NCBI RefSeq assembly: GCF_019891175.1
Contig: NZ_CP072600.1
Span: 4,216,001 to 4,280,000, forward strand
DNA from: Leptothermofonsia sichuanensis E412
GTDB taxonomy: Bacteria > Cyanobacteriota > Cyanobacteriia > Leptolyngbyales > Leptolyngbyaceae
DNA: 64,000 bases
Direction: 5' to 3'
Shown here: positions 37,604 through 47,248 of the stretch, one piece after another
How positions within the stretch are numbered: the first letter of the stretch is position 1
How the letters are laid out: every line of letters begins with the position of its first letter
Translations under genes and position numbers: made by a program
Notes under the pieces: generated by a model
The model's input: only the letters and a program-made list of their open reading frames with translations
Database searches by the model: none
What the model was told of the DNA's origin: nothing

Positions 37604-38734
37604 CTAACCTTCATCAACCAAAAGCTCATCAGGCAGAGCAAGTTCAGGGGGAAAATTGTGAGTCGCGCGCTCACTCATCGCTGCAACCCCCAGATTGCTC
37701 TGCTGAATTGAGTCAAGCCACGTTGGAATGCGATGCCCCTGAGAATAAATCGCTGGAGCTTCATTGAACGTAAGCCTGTCGAAATTAAATGCAGCGATAT
37801 CCACCCCCAGCGCCGCCGACCAGATTCCTGCAACCGGCAGCGCTGCCAGAAGAAAATGAACTGAGCGGGAAGTTGGGAAGCTAACTTGCCGCCAGAATAA
37901 CCGTTGCTGATACCGTTGAGCAGCCTTAAAGCTATAGGTAGTTTCCCGTTGCCCAAGGGTGTAGCCGGCGTTGATGGATTCGTCCGGGTTGGTTTTCCGC
38001 ACCAGTGTTGAGGTCACAAGAGACCCATGCACTGAACAGAGAAATGCACCACCAAACACACCAATGACACCCATTTGATGCAGGGGACTCATCAAGATAT
38101 TGTGGTCTGCCTGAAACAGGAACATGAAGTTGAAGGTGCCACAGATCCCCAGGGGCATTCCCGCTGAAAAGCTCCCTTGAGCCACCGGATAGACCAGCAA
38201 GACCGATACAGTAGCCGCAACAGGAGCGGTGAATGCCAGGGAAATCCAGGGGCGCATTCCCAGACGATAGCTTAATTCCCATTCCCGATCCTGGTAGCAG
38301 ATGATGCCAATCAGAAAATGGAAAACAATGAGTTGATAGGGTCCCCCGTTATAAAGCCATTCATTGATTGAGGCCGCTTCCCAGATGGGATAAAAGTGCA
38401 ACCCGATCGCCGCCGACAGGGGAACAACCGCTGCTGTAATGATATTGTTGCCACTCCAGAGGGAACCGGAAAGCATTTCACCCGTACCTGCTACATCAAC
38501 GGGTGGCGCAGCGATAAACGCAATGATAAAAGTAATGGCTGCGGTTGACAGCGTGGGAATCATGATCACCCCAAACCAACCGATATAGATTCGGTTTTCG
38601 GTACTGGTAACCCACTGGCAAAACCGTTCCCACGAGAAGGTGATGCGTTTGCGTTGGGTTTGTTGATCGGGTGCAGAGATTTGGTCAGGGCGATCGCTAT
38701 CCGCTGCGATCGCCCGACCAAATTGTGTCATCAT
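37604..38734 (-). CDS. chlF: Chlorophyll f synthase ChlF (super-rogue PsbA)
   Basis: 376 residues and D1-like ([19 protein letters not shown]). It differs from a water-splitting D1: the Asp170 Mn ligand is Ala ([12 protein letters not shown]), Glu189 is Asp (FQADHNI), and the C-terminal HE-x3-H-x4-D-x-A set of D1 is changed ([15 protein letters not shown]). At D1 positions 130-131 it has Gln-Asp ([11 protein letters not shown]), the QD motif linked to chlorophyll f synthesis. Also called psbA4. It oxidises chlorophyll a to f in the light. The 376-residue length includes an N-terminal extension of about 20 residues. It lies upstream of psaA2 and downstream of rfpC. Confidence 0.95.
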   Translation of the reverse strand: MMTQFGRAIAADSDRPDQISAPDQQTQRKRITFSWERFCQWVTSTENRIYIGWFGVIMIPTLSTAAITFIIAFIAAPPVDVAGTGEMLSGSLWSGNNIITAAVVPLSAAIGLHFYPIWEAASINEWLYNGGPYQLIVFHFLIGIICYQDREWELSYRLGMRPWISLAFTAPVAATVSVLLVYPVAQGSFSAGMPLGICGTFNFMFLFQADHNILMSPLHQMGVIGVFGGAFLCSVHGSLVTSTLVRKTNPDESINAGYTLGQRETTYSFKAAQRYQQRLFWRQVSFPTSRSVHFLLAALPVAGIWSAALGVDIAAFNFDRLTFNEAPAIYSQGHRIPTWLDSIQQSNLGVAAMSERATHNFPPELALPDELLVDEG

Positions 38735-39445
38735 GAGGATATAAGCTCCTTTCTTTTGATAGTTGGGAGTTGCCCGTCGCAGAAGGTTTCCTAGTCCAGT
38801 TGCGGCGGGCTTATCGTTTGGTTTGAACCTTCGCAGCTATAAATAACGGAAAAAATGTTATCCATGGCTGCCTGCTGCACAATTTGATTTGAGTTTGATT
38901 TGAGATATAGGGATTCTATCTGGATTGTGGGAAAAGGCTCCTGAGAACCTTTTCTCGCAACGCCTCTCATGATCGCGAATGATTTGGGACTGCCAGGCGA
39001 AAGTCAGATTAAGGCAGCAGATTGGTTACAGCAGATGCCCCGCTATAAAAACGAGACAGGCTGCTTTAGCATTGCCTAACAGAAAGCGGAGGAACAACCA
39101 GCGAGATGCAATTTCACCAGTTCTTCCGGCTTCTGAAGAAAGCCCCAAACACTACAAGTAGAGAGGTTAGGGGAAAAAAAAGAAGAACTGATGAAGATGA
39201 GGGATTTGTTCAAAAAACGTTACGATTTTAGCAAACCATAGAAACTTATCTATTGAAATCGTAAAAGTAGTGCTGGAAAGTTGGATGACGCTTGAGCAGC
39301 ACTAAACTTCCTGGTTGCTAATAAGCTCAGGATCAGGATCATGGATTAAATAAACCGAAAAATCTGGTGTTCTACTACAGAGGACCGGAGGGCGCAGAGG
39401 AATTGCTTTGTGTTCTCTGGGGTGATGTTTCAGGTTATAGAATCC
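38735..39445. other. Intergenic region upstream of chlF
   Basis: 711 bases without a convincing gene. A ribosome binding site (AGGAG) precedes chlF. Part of a dispersed repeat (39376-39445) is at the rfpC side. The chlF-psaA2 promoter should be here; no recognised operator was seen. An open frame at 38979-39161 on the plus strand has no support. Confidence 0.6.
39376..39445. repeat. Dispersed 'GAATTGCTTTGTGTTCTCTG' repeat, copy 4
   Basis: CAGAGGAATTGCTTTGTGTTC, then GGGGTGATGTTTCAGGTTATAGAATCCTTATTCC, ending right at the rfpC stop. Modules match 23573 and 45670. Confidence 0.55.
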
Positions 39446-39814
39446 TTATTCCAGAAGTTGTGCAATCTGGTCTGCCAGGGTAATTGGATCGTAGGGTTTT
39501 GTGATCACACCTGCCACCTCTAGTTGGGTGAAGTGGCGGCGATCGGCCGGTTGGGCTTTGGCGGTTAGCAAAATCACTGGGATGTGGCGGGTGGTTGGGT
39601 TCGTGCGTAAGTGTTCAAATGTCACCAATCCATCCATATCAGGCATCATTACATCCAGCAGGACGACATCGGGCTGTTCAGATATTGCTTTCTCCAGTCC
39701 TTCACGGCTGGAACTGGCTGTGGTAACCCGCCAGCCTTTAGCAATCTCCAGGCAAACCTGGGTCGCCTCACGAATATCCGGTTCATCGTCGATGATGAGA
39801 ACGTGTTTCGACAT
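39446..39814 (-). CDS. rfpC: Response regulator RfpC (CheY-like)
   Basis: 122 residues, a single receiver domain. The acid pocket IIDDEPD, phosphorylated Asp in VVLLDVMMPDMDG, Thr/Ser in VILLTAKAQ and Lys in VITKPYDP are all present. No output domain. In FaRLiP strains RfpC is thought to pass phosphate from RfpA to RfpB. It lies between rfpA and chlF. Confidence 0.9.
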   Translation of the reverse strand: MSKHVLIIDDEPDIREATQVCLEIAKGWRVTTASSSREGLEKAISEQPDVVLLDVMMPDMDGLVTFEHLRTNPTTRHIPVILLTAKAQPADRRHFTQLEVAGVITKPYDPITLADQIAQLLE

Positions 39815-39870
39815 GGGTAAACCCGTCCATACAGTTTGGGAAATGATTGAATCTGCAACTTGAATTCATA

Positions 39871-39924
39871 TTTTGAATTCACACTTTGAATTTAAATTGA
39901 ATTTAAAGTGTGAATTCACACTTT
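39871..39924. promoter_or_regulatory. Perfect palindrome between rfpA and rfpC
   Basis: AAAGTGTGAATTCACACTTT (39905-39924) is a perfect 20-bp palindrome. A second partial copy, GAATTCACACTTT (39875-39887), lies to its left, so 39875-39917 also forms an inverted repeat around AATTTAAATTG. It sits about 60 bases upstream of the rfpC ATG; candidate operator or transcript hairpin. No protein is known to bind it. Confidence 0.5.
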
Positions 39925-39964
39925 CAGCCGGTCTCTGTAACACCAGAAACTGGACTGATCCGCC

Positions 39965-42757
39965 TTACGAAGAATGACTCTCGCAGTGTTCACCAAGCGG
40001 CAAAGCGACGTAGAAGGTACTTCCTTGCCCTAACTGACTCTCCACCCAAATTCTTCCACCATGTTGTTGCACAATGCCACGACAGATGGTTAGTCCCAAT
40101 CCACTGCCACCCCGACTGCGGGAGTTTGAGGTGTCAACCTGCTGAAAGCGATCAAAGATAGTCTCCAGTTTATCCTCTGGAATGCCAATCCCCTGATCTT
40201 TGATGGAAAAGAGAATGCAGGCTGCCAGGGGAGCGGGGTTCGGTGGGTAGTGGGTGGTGGGCGTTGAATGGTTCGCCTGCTGGCTTCCAGCTTCTGGCTC
40301 CTGACGGCGATCAAAATTGCCCATGGCTGCTGCGTGTGTAGAATTATTCCTGGCTTCTGTCAACGCTTTTGATCCTTCCTGGGTTTGCGGAATTAACAGC
40401 GTTGCTTCCTGGTTTCTGATTTCTGCGGTTAGCCAGACTGTCGAACCAGGGGGTGAGAACTTAATGGCATTGCTGAGGAGGTTGGTGAGGGTCTGGATAA
40501 TGCGATCGGGGTCTGCCCAGAGGGTCGCAGAGGCAGGCGTCAGGGAGAGGGTGATGCCTGCTTTGTCTGCCATGGCGCGCATAGCATCCACAGACTGCAC
40601 CATCAGGTCGGCAGCATTGCACGTTTTCTTCTCCATCATGACTTTGCCAAACTTGATCCGCTCGACATCCAGAATGTCGCTGATCAGCCGCACCAGACGG
40701 TTAGTGTTGGAGAAGGCAATTTCCAGCATTCGCTGACTTTTGTCGGGGTAGCTGCGGAGCCAGCCGCTGGCCAGTAAGCCCAGGGTGCTGCGAATAGATG
40801 TGAGGGGGGTACGCAGTTCATGGCTGACAATGGAAATGAATTCGTCTTTCATTTGTTCGACAATTTGCCGGTCTGTGATGTCTTTGAAAATGACGACCGC
40901 GCCAACGATGCTGTCCTGTTCATGAATCGGTGTGCTGACATATTCAACCGGAAAGCGGGAGCCATCCCGGCGTTGAAACAGGTCCTCTGATCTGGACTGG
41001 AGGGTGCCATCCCGCAGAGTGGCGTAGATGGGATTTTCGGATAGCAGGTAGGGGGTGCCGTCGAAGCCGGCATGGTTCAGGAGGGTATGCATCCATTGCC
41101 CAATCAGTTCCGAGACTTCATAACCCAGCATTCTGGCGGCGGCTGGGTTGGCAAAGGTGATTTTACCCTGAAGATCGAGTCCATAAATGCCCTCACCAGC
41201 AGAGTTAAGGATGAGTTCGTTTTGGTGGCTGAGGCGTGCCAGGGAGGCCTGTGCCTGCTGGCGCTCTACCAGGGCGCGTTCCCGTTCGGCAATTTCTCGC
41301 ATCAGTTCCGCGTTTGCCCGTTGCAGTTCGGTTGTCCGTTCTAGGACTCGTTGTTCTAGCTGGGCATTGAGCGTAGAGATCTTGATTTCTGCCTGTCTGC
41401 GCTTTTGAATATCCCGTCTCAGGTCACTATTCAATGCCTGCACTTGCTGATAGAGGCTGACCTGGTGCAGCGCAACCGCAATATGGTTGCTGAGTGCCCG
41501 CACCAGGCTGATATCGGCATCAGACCAGGGTTGAGCCTGGTTGCGTTTTAATTCGCGCCAGGTTTCAAAGGATTGGCGGGGACGGAGATGGCGGGGGTCG
41601 TTGCGATCGCGCCGCCCCGCCCAGACGCGCTCAATATCAACTTCATTCCGAAAAACCGTCAGGTAACCCAGCACTTGCTGTCGGTACTGGAGACGCCCAA
41701 TCAATAGACCGCGTACCTCTGTAGCCAGGAGGGCAACGGCCAGATCGGAAGGCATCACCGCCTGGTACAGGTCGGAAATTGCCCAGATGCCCGCGTCAGG
41801 GTCTACAGCGTCTTCCATTTCCAGCCAGGTTTGCCAGTAGGGATGCTGCTCGATTGGGAAGAAGTGTAAAGGAGTCTGACCTGGTTTCCGCCGGTTGCCA
41901 TTCGCATCTCGCAGTTTCCAGGATTCAGGCAGGGCAGGTTGGCTGCCACAGGTAACCAGTTGGGGAGACTGCTGGAGGGTTTGGGGTGCCAGATAAATTC
42001 TGCCGCCACATCCTTGCAGGGCAGTGATCACCTGTTCCAGGGCTGCCCGCAACTGGATATCGGGGCTGGCATGAAGGAGCGTGGTAATCTGGTTAATTGT
42101 GGCTTCCTGGGCGGCTTTCAGCCGTGCCTGGCTGAGCAAATTTGACTGGGCGATCGCCACTGAAACCTGATCCGCCACCAGTTGCACCACCTGAAGTTCC
42201 TGCTCGGTAATACAGCGGGGCTTGCTGTGGTGGGAAACCAGCAGCCCCCAGAGGCGATCGCGGTCCAGAATGGGCACCACCAGCGAAGAGCGCACTCCCA
42301 TGGCGGTCAGGTATTCCACGTGGCAGGGGTCTACTGGACGAAATCGGATATCGCCATTCAAGTCACCGGCATCCTCCCCTAAGGGACTCAGCCCAATCTG
42401 TCCCCTTTCAACATCCACAATAGAGCGCTGGCGAGCTTTGAGAAACAGTTCCCGGGCTTCAGGTGGAATATCTTCTGCTGGAAAACTGTGCCCGATTAAG
42501 GACGGCAACTGCTGATCCTGGATGGCTTCTGCCACAACCTCCCCGCTTTCATCGTCGTAAAAGCGGTAGACTTTAACCCGATCAGTTCTCAGAAATGCCT
42601 GAATCTCCGCAACAGTTGCATTCAGAATCTCAGGCAATTCCAGAGACTGACGAATACGGTTTGTCATTCGGTGCAGTAGCCCTTCAAACCCATCAACCTG
42701 CCCGGATAATGGAACAAGGTTGGATGGTTCCAGAGGCTGGAATTCAGATTGCATCAC
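39965..42757 (-). CDS. rfpA: Phytochrome photoreceptor histidine kinase RfpA (knotless)
   Basis: 930 residues. There is no N-terminal PAS, so it is a knotless phytochrome: GAF (about 30-205) with chromophore Cys in DPCHVEYLTAMGVRSSLVVPI (Cys145), PHY-like domain (about 215-440), coiled coil (about 440-510, LNAQLEQRVLERTTELQRAN), PAS (about 515-625), HisKA with SHELRTPLTSIRSTLG (His about 647), and HATPase with NLLSNAIKFSP, DQGIGIPEDKLETIF and GGSGLGLTI. It senses red/far-red light. Between the N box and G1 box lies a low-complexity insert of about 50 residues (near 790-845). It overlaps rfpB by four bases. Confidence 0.93.
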   Translation of the reverse strand: MMQSEFQPLEPSNLVPLSGQVDGFEGLLHRMTNRIRQSLELPEILNATVAEIQAFLRTDRVKVYRFYDDESGEVVAEAIQDQQLPSLIGHSFPAEDIPPEARELFLKARQRSIVDVERGQIGLSPLGEDAGDLNGDIRFRPVDPCHVEYLTAMGVRSSLVVPILDRDRLWGLLVSHHSKPRCITEQELQVVQLVADQVSVAIAQSNLLSQARLKAAQEATINQITTLLHASPDIQLRAALEQVITALQGCGGRIYLAPQTLQQSPQLVTCGSQPALPESWKLRDANGNRRKPGQTPLHFFPIEQHPYWQTWLEMEDAVDPDAGIWAISDLYQAVMPSDLAVALLATEVRGLLIGRLQYRQQVLGYLTVFRNEVDIERVWAGRRDRNDPRHLRPRQSFETWRELKRNQAQPWSDADISLVRALSNHIAVALHQVSLYQQVQALNSDLRRDIQKRRQAEIKISTLNAQLEQRVLERTTELQRANAELMREIAERERALVERQQAQASLARLSHQNELILNSAGEGIYGLDLQGKITFANPAAARMLGYEVSELIGQWMHTLLNHAGFDGTPYLLSENPIYATLRDGTLQSRSEDLFQRRDGSRFPVEYVSTPIHEQDSIVGAVVIFKDITDRQIVEQMKDEFISIVSHELRTPLTSIRSTLGLLASGWLRSYPDKSQRMLEIAFSNTNRLVRLISDILDVERIKFGKVMMEKKTCNAADLMVQSVDAMRAMADKAGITLSLTPASATLWADPDRIIQTLTNLLSNAIKFSPPGSTVWLTAEIRNQEATLLIPQTQEGSKALTEARNNSTHAAAMGNFDRRQEPEAGSQQANHSTPTTHYPPNPAPLAACILFSIKDQGIGIPEDKLETIFDRFQQVDTSNSRSRGGSGLGLTICRGIVQQHGGRIWVESQLGQGSTFYVALPLGEHCESHSS

Positions 42758-44775
42758 ACGTTTAGCTCCGCCATACTGCGCAATAGCTGGGTCCGCTCTA
42801 GCTGACTGAGGATACGATTTACGACTTCAGAGTCTTGAATGGGTTTACCAATCAGGTCATTCGCTCCAGCCATCAGTGCCTGCTGAAGCGTGGTTGCATC
42901 GGTATGTACCGTCAGAAATAAAACTGGGATCTGGCTCCACTGGGGGGCATTACGCACAGCCTGACAAAGCTCAATGCCATTAAAATGAGGCATTTCAACA
43001 TCCAGGATGAGCAAATCAGGAGCACAGGTTTCCAGCGTATGCCAGAACTGGAGAGGATGTTCCACTGTGGTCAATTGTAGCCCCCAGGGTTCCAGCAATG
43101 CCCGCATTACCATCAACACCTGCGGGTCGTCGTCTACTACCATCACGCGTGCCGGCTTTGGGGTCAGCGATCGCGCTTCAGCCATCACCCTGCCAGCCCG
43201 GCACTGGAAGCGCTTAATCAATTCCAGCGCGCGCCCGGCTAACGCCTTAGAAACCACCGCATAAATGCCTGATTTGGCTAACCAGATGCGTCGATCCAGG
43301 TTGTCTTGATCGGTGAACAGCAAAATCGGAATGGGTGGAAGCTGGTGAGTCAGGCGTTGTAACCGGGTCAGATCGGCGTCTGTGACATCCGCCAGGGGAA
43401 AATTGAGCACCACAGCATCGCAGATTTTCCCCAACTGGTGGGCAGCCATCCCGTCTTCGACTGTTTTTAATTCAAAAATTTGCTCGACCCGCATCTGCAT
43501 GGACACGGAAGATTCCACGATTTGATCAACCAGAGAGCAATCATCATCTACCAGCAGCAGGGGGCAACGCACGCTCCAGGTGGGTTGAGGTGACGGTTCG
43601 GGACCTCGATGCAGTTCAGTGTTCAGTTCTGCCAACTGCTGTGTCAGGTGATGAAAGATTGCTGGTGTCGGACGCTCGCCCTGCCTGAAGCAGGTTTCTA
43701 AAGTGGCCGCAATTTGGGAGCCTGTAGTCAACCCAAAAATTCCCAGTGCTCCGGCAAGCTTATGGGCTGCCCACCGACCCTGCTCAAGCTGGTCATTATC
43801 CAGGTCGCCCTGTTGCCAGAGGTCTATTGTCTGTTCCAAAAGTCGCAGGCGATCGCAGTTTCGCGGCTTAAACTTCTCCCAGATTTCGGCCAGGGCGGCT
43901 CTGGTTTGTTGCACCTGGCAGGATGGCTCAATCCCCGATTGTTCATTCCCGTCCCGGTCACCCATGACCAGGACACTGGTTACCGCCTCTGGCCCATTTG
44001 GGGCATGGGCGTTCCACCGGCTGGCAGCATTGTCTGCTAAGGGGTGCCGGGTTGAGGTGTTGTCGGTTGGGGTTGAGCCAGCATGGTTGCCTCCATTCCG
44101 TTTCAGGCGATAGCCGATACCATATACCGTTTCAATCAGATCCGACGGTGCCCCGGCTTTTTTCAGCTTTTGGCGCAACCCTTTAATATGGGCTGTCACC
44201 GTGTCTTCACCAGGCGCTTCCTCTACTGCCCATAAATGTTCCAGGATGCCACTGCGACTAAAGACATGGTGAGGATTGCGCAGAAACAACTCCAGCATTC
44301 GATATTCCTTAGGGGTCAGATGCAGGAGGCGATCGCCGTACCGGACTTCCCGGGCAGTCGGATCAAGCTGCAAGTGTTCCCATGCCAGGATTGACAGGAC
44401 GGGTGTGTTAACGCGCCGCAGGAGCACCCGGATACGGGCCAGCAATTCCAGCACTTCAAACGGCTTAGTGAGGTAATCATCAGCTCCTGCATCCAGACCT
44501 GCTATCCGGTCGCGGCTGGTCGCCTGCGTTGTGACCAGCAGCACAGGCATCTGGTAATTGTGCGATCGCAACCGCTGACACAGGGTCAGCCCATCTACCT
44601 TAGGCAACAACACGTCCAGCAAAATCAGGTCGTAGGCGAAGGTTTCAATCAATCGCCAGCCAACCTCGCCGTCAAAAGCGATATCAACCGCGTAACTTTC
44701 TCTTGTGAGGATTGTTTCAAGGGTTCTTGCTACACACTCGTCATCCTCAACCAGCAGAATTCTCATGCACGGCAA
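42754..44775 (-). CDS. rfpB: Response regulator RfpB
   Basis: 673 residues: receiver 1 (about 4-120, Asp in LILLDVLLPKVDG), OmpR/PhoB winged helix (about 130-228, LHLTPKEYRMLELFLRNP and VTAHIKGLRQKLKKAG), linker, Hpt domain (about 300-390, WAAHKLAGALGIFG with the His), a degenerate receiver (about 405-525, starting LLLVDDDCSLVD) and a full receiver (about 543-665, Asp in LLILDVEMPHFNG). It is the DNA-binding master activator of the far-red genes. An alternative start three residues later (MRILLVEDD) is equally likely. The stop overlaps rfpA's start by four bases. Confidence 0.92.
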   Translation of the reverse strand: MPCMRILLVEDDECVARTLETILTRESYAVDIAFDGEVGWRLIETFAYDLILLDVLLPKVDGLTLCQRLRSHNYQMPVLLVTTQATSRDRIAGLDAGADDYLTKPFEVLELLARIRVLLRRVNTPVLSILAWEHLQLDPTAREVRYGDRLLHLTPKEYRMLELFLRNPHHVFSRSGILEHLWAVEEAPGEDTVTAHIKGLRQKLKKAGAPSDLIETVYGIGYRLKRNGGNHAGSTPTDNTSTRHPLADNAASRWNAHAPNGPEAVTSVLVMGDRDGNEQSGIEPSCQVQQTRAALAEIWEKFKPRNCDRLRLLEQTIDLWQQGDLDNDQLEQGRWAAHKLAGALGIFGLTTGSQIAATLETCFRQGERPTPAIFHHLTQQLAELNTELHRGPEPSPQPTWSVRCPLLLVDDDCSLVDQIVESSVSMQMRVEQIFELKTVEDGMAAHQLGKICDAVVLNFPLADVTDADLTRLQRLTHQLPPIPILLFTDQDNLDRRIWLAKSGIYAVVSKALAGRALELIKRFQCRAGRVMAEARSLTPKPARVMVVDDDPQVLMVMRALLEPWGLQLTTVEHPLQFWHTLETCAPDLLILDVEMPHFNGIELCQAVRNAPQWSQIPVLFLTVHTDATTLQQALMAGANDLIGKPIQDSEVVNRILSQLERTQLLRSMAELNV

Positions 44776-45553
44776 TCCTTAATCTGCTTGCTAAACACGG
44801 ATCTGAATAGTGAATAAAGATAAATTGAGAAAAGTTAAGAGCCGCCAGCCATTACAGGTATTATCAACAAGCTGGCTCAGGAATTTATTATTCTTAAACT
44901 TTCGTTAAATTTATCTATTTTTCTTTACAGCCCTGGTGTGGCAGAAGGTAGGGGCGAGTTTCGCCCTGGAGTTATCAACCCGGTCGGGAACGTCGAATTT
45001 GAATCCATCCAGACTCAGGCTTGAGGATGTAATACCCTGCAAAACTCACCACAAAGGCCCACAGGACACAAAGCAGGCTCCTAGCGCTCCTGGTGTTTTC
45101 GTGGTTCTGCTTCAGGATGACATCTTAGTTAATTATCAATTCACATTCCTCAGGCGATTTCTCGAAACCAACCTGCCCGGGTAGGATGGGCAAAATCTGC
45201 GTGCCCATCCCCTGCAACAAAGTGACAGAACATAGCGATGGGTATGTTCTCTGGTAGAAACCTCCTTACCTCACCGTATTGTGATTGGATTAAATTCCCA
45301 TTCCTGAGGCAAGCCGTTGTGCAAAGTAAACGTAAATTTATTTAAAGTAAAACCTGTTCTCAACTAAAGAAATATAAATTGTATCGATAACGGGTATCAG
45401 AAATATCCCGGCCTCGTTTGCCTGAGATGCCAGTTTAAATATCAACCCATAGCGGTCTGGCAGTGAGGAGTCACTTTTATTTTTCGAAAAAGAAACACTG
45501 ATTGCTCTCATTTTTCTGGGAAAATCACAATCTTTCTACATCAATTAATATTT

Positions 45554-45647
45554 CTGTTGCTCACGTTCTGTTACTTACGTCCTGTTACTTACGTTTCGTT
45601 GCTCAGATTTTGTTACCCAGGCTCTGTTGCTCACGTTCTGTTATCCA
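45554..45647. repeat. Tandem array of about 14-bp CTGTTGCTCACGTT units
   Basis: About seven units, CTGTTGCTCACGTT, CTGTTACTTACGTC, CTGTTACTTACGTT, then degenerate ones and again CTGTTGCTCACGTT. Located 170 bases upstream of the RfpB-like gene. Could be an STRR-type repeat or a set of direct-repeat sites for an OmpR-type regulator (family sites often contain CTGT). Confidence 0.6.
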
Positions 45648-45669
45648 ATCAACTGAGGAATGAGGGTTG

Positions 45670-45781
45670 TATAACCTGAAATCCACCCCAGAGGCCCAGA
45701 GGGCACAAAGGAATAGCTCTGTGTTTTCTGGTCTTCTGCGGTAGAGTTCTAAGTTTTTCGGTTTATTGAATCCACGATTCT
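45670..45781. repeat. Dispersed 'CACAAAGGAATAGCTCTGTG' repeat, copy 5
   Basis: TATAACCTGAAATCCACCCCAG upstream, GGCACAAAGGAATAGCTCTG, and TTTTCGGTTTATTGAATCC at the end; the last module recurs at 30760 and 59405. Confidence 0.6.
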
Positions 45782-45816
45782 ACAAGTGAATGTAAGAGTG
45801 AATGGTCTGACCCGCC

Positions 45817-46944
45817 ATGAGAATTCTGCTAGTTGAAGATGACCCGCTTATTTCAAAATCGCTGGAGAAACATCTGTGCGAGCACCACTATGTGGTAGAG
45901 GTTGCTGCCGATGGGCAGGTTGGATGGGAAATGGTGACCGCCTTTACCTACGACCTGATTTTGCTGGATGTCAATTTGCCTGGTCTGGACGGCATTCAGT
46001 TTTGCCAGCAACTGCGTGCTAATCATAATGAAACCCCAGTGTTATTGCTCACTGCCCGCAGTTCCAATACGGATAAGGTTTTGGGCTTAGATGCGGGAGC
46101 CGATGATTACGTGGTCAAGCCATTTGAATTGTCGGAATTACTGGCACGCATTCGTGTGCTGTTGCGACGTGGCAAAGCCTGCCAGCCTGTTACCCTGAAA
46201 TGGCTGAACTTGAAACTGGACCCAAGTATTTGTGAGGTCACCTATGGCGATCGCGTCCTGCATCTGACCCCTAAGGAGTATCGGCTCCTGGAACTGTTTC
46301 TGCGTAATCAGCATCGGGTGTTTAGTCGCAGTGCCATTCTGGACCACCTCTGGTCCAGTGAAGAGGCCCCCAGCGAAGAGGCGGTCACCGTTCACATCAA
46401 AGACTTACGCCAAAAGTTGAAGAAGGCCGGCGCACCCTCTAATTTAATTGAGACGGTCTATGGTCAGGGTTATCGGCTGAAACAGGCTGCTCCCAGTTCA
46501 TCAAAACCTGCAACCAGGACGCCCCAGTCTCAGCCCGCCATCCATCAGCAAACAAAGGAAAACCTGACAACGGTCTGGGAAACCTACCAGGAGTTAAGCC
46601 GCGATCGCCTGTTGATTCTGGAACGGGCAGCCGCTGAGTGGTTAGAAAACAGACTCAAACAAGAACAGTGTCAGAAGGCACAGGAAGCTGCCCACAAATT
46701 AACAGGAGCCTTAGGGATTTTTGGGTTTACGGAAGCCTCCCAGGTTGCGAAGGAGATAGAAGAAATTTTTCAGGCTGGGGGTGTCTTAAATCAGAAAAAA
46801 GCCCTGCATCTGGCTGGATTACTGACAAGGTTAAGAGAAGTAATGGAGCAGCCAAAAGCTCAAACCAGCAATGGGCAGGGGGTGATTGGCAATGGGCACC
46901 GGGTGGTTGGCCTGAAGCGGAGTAGTGGAGAACAGTCCATGTAA
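45817..46944 (+). CDS. RfpB-like response regulator (REC-OmpR-Hpt), extra regulator
   Basis: 375 residues. Receiver (about 2-118, Asp in LILLDVNLPGLDG), winged helix (about 128-225, LHLTPKEYRLLELFLRNQ, VTVHIKDLRQKLKKAG) and an Hpt domain (about 250-340, AHKLTGALGIFGFTEAS). It matches the first half of RfpB very closely, but the two C-terminal receivers are absent. It has its own Hpt His, so it can take part in the phosphorelay. It reads divergently from rfpB and directly precedes the far-red psbA. FaRLiP clusters are normally described with only rfpA, rfpB and rfpC. The last 35 residues are low-complexity Gly/Asn/Val sequence. Confidence 0.85.
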   Translation: MRILLVEDDPLISKSLEKHLCEHHYVVEVAADGQVGWEMVTAFTYDLILLDVNLPGLDGIQFCQQLRANHNETPVLLLTARSSNTDKVLGLDAGADDYVVKPFELSELLARIRVLLRRGKACQPVTLKWLNLKLDPSICEVTYGDRVLHLTPKEYRLLELFLRNQHRVFSRSAILDHLWSSEEAPSEEAVTVHIKDLRQKLKKAGAPSNLIETVYGQGYRLKQAAPSSSKPATRTPQSQPAIHQQTKENLTTVWETYQELSRDRLLILERAAAEWLENRLKQEQCQKAQEAAHKLTGALGIFGFTEASQVAKEIEEIFQAGGVLNQKKALHLAGLLTRLREVMEQPKAQTSNGQGVIGNGHRVVGLKRSSGEQSM

Positions 46945-47163
46945 CCCCCTGATGTAAAGTTTTGTAAACATAAGGATTGCCTTTAGAGGTTCTTTAGGTT
47001 TTTTCACTATTCTTCTTACACATCACCAAGCTTCATTCACACATTAGTTTTCAAATCAACTTGGATGCCGTGGTGGAGCATGTTAGCAATGGGAATGCAT
47101 AAAACCGGGATACCTGGAAATGTGCATTATGACCTTGCTTCAGCCTGCCTGTTCCAGTTCATG

Positions 47164-47248
47164 GTGTTGCTGAAAAGCAGGATGAACTGAGGATCTTCAA
47201 TTCATCCAGATATTTCATTTTCATTTATGCCTGACATCAGCAACGCCA
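47164..47248. repeat. Dispersed 'TTGCTGAA...GCAACGCC' repeat, copy 2
   Basis: Starts GTGTTGCTGAAAAGCAGGATG and ends GACATCAGCAACGCCA, with an internal ATGAACT...TTCAATTCAT core. Same ends as 2744 and 59279. Confidence 0.6.

Larger units (their letters stand above)
44776..45816. other. Divergent intergenic region between rfpB and the RfpB-like gene
   Basis: About 1 kb without a gene. It holds a weak dispersed repeat near 45046-45125, a tandem 14-mer array (45554-45647) and a dispersed repeat (45670-45781). It must contain both promoters. The open frame at 44936-45184 is not supported. Confidence 0.6.

Noticed and set aside
38979-39161. 60-residue open frame between chlF and rfpC
   Set aside because: Very basic composition, no start signal, no recognised family; it is likely chance.
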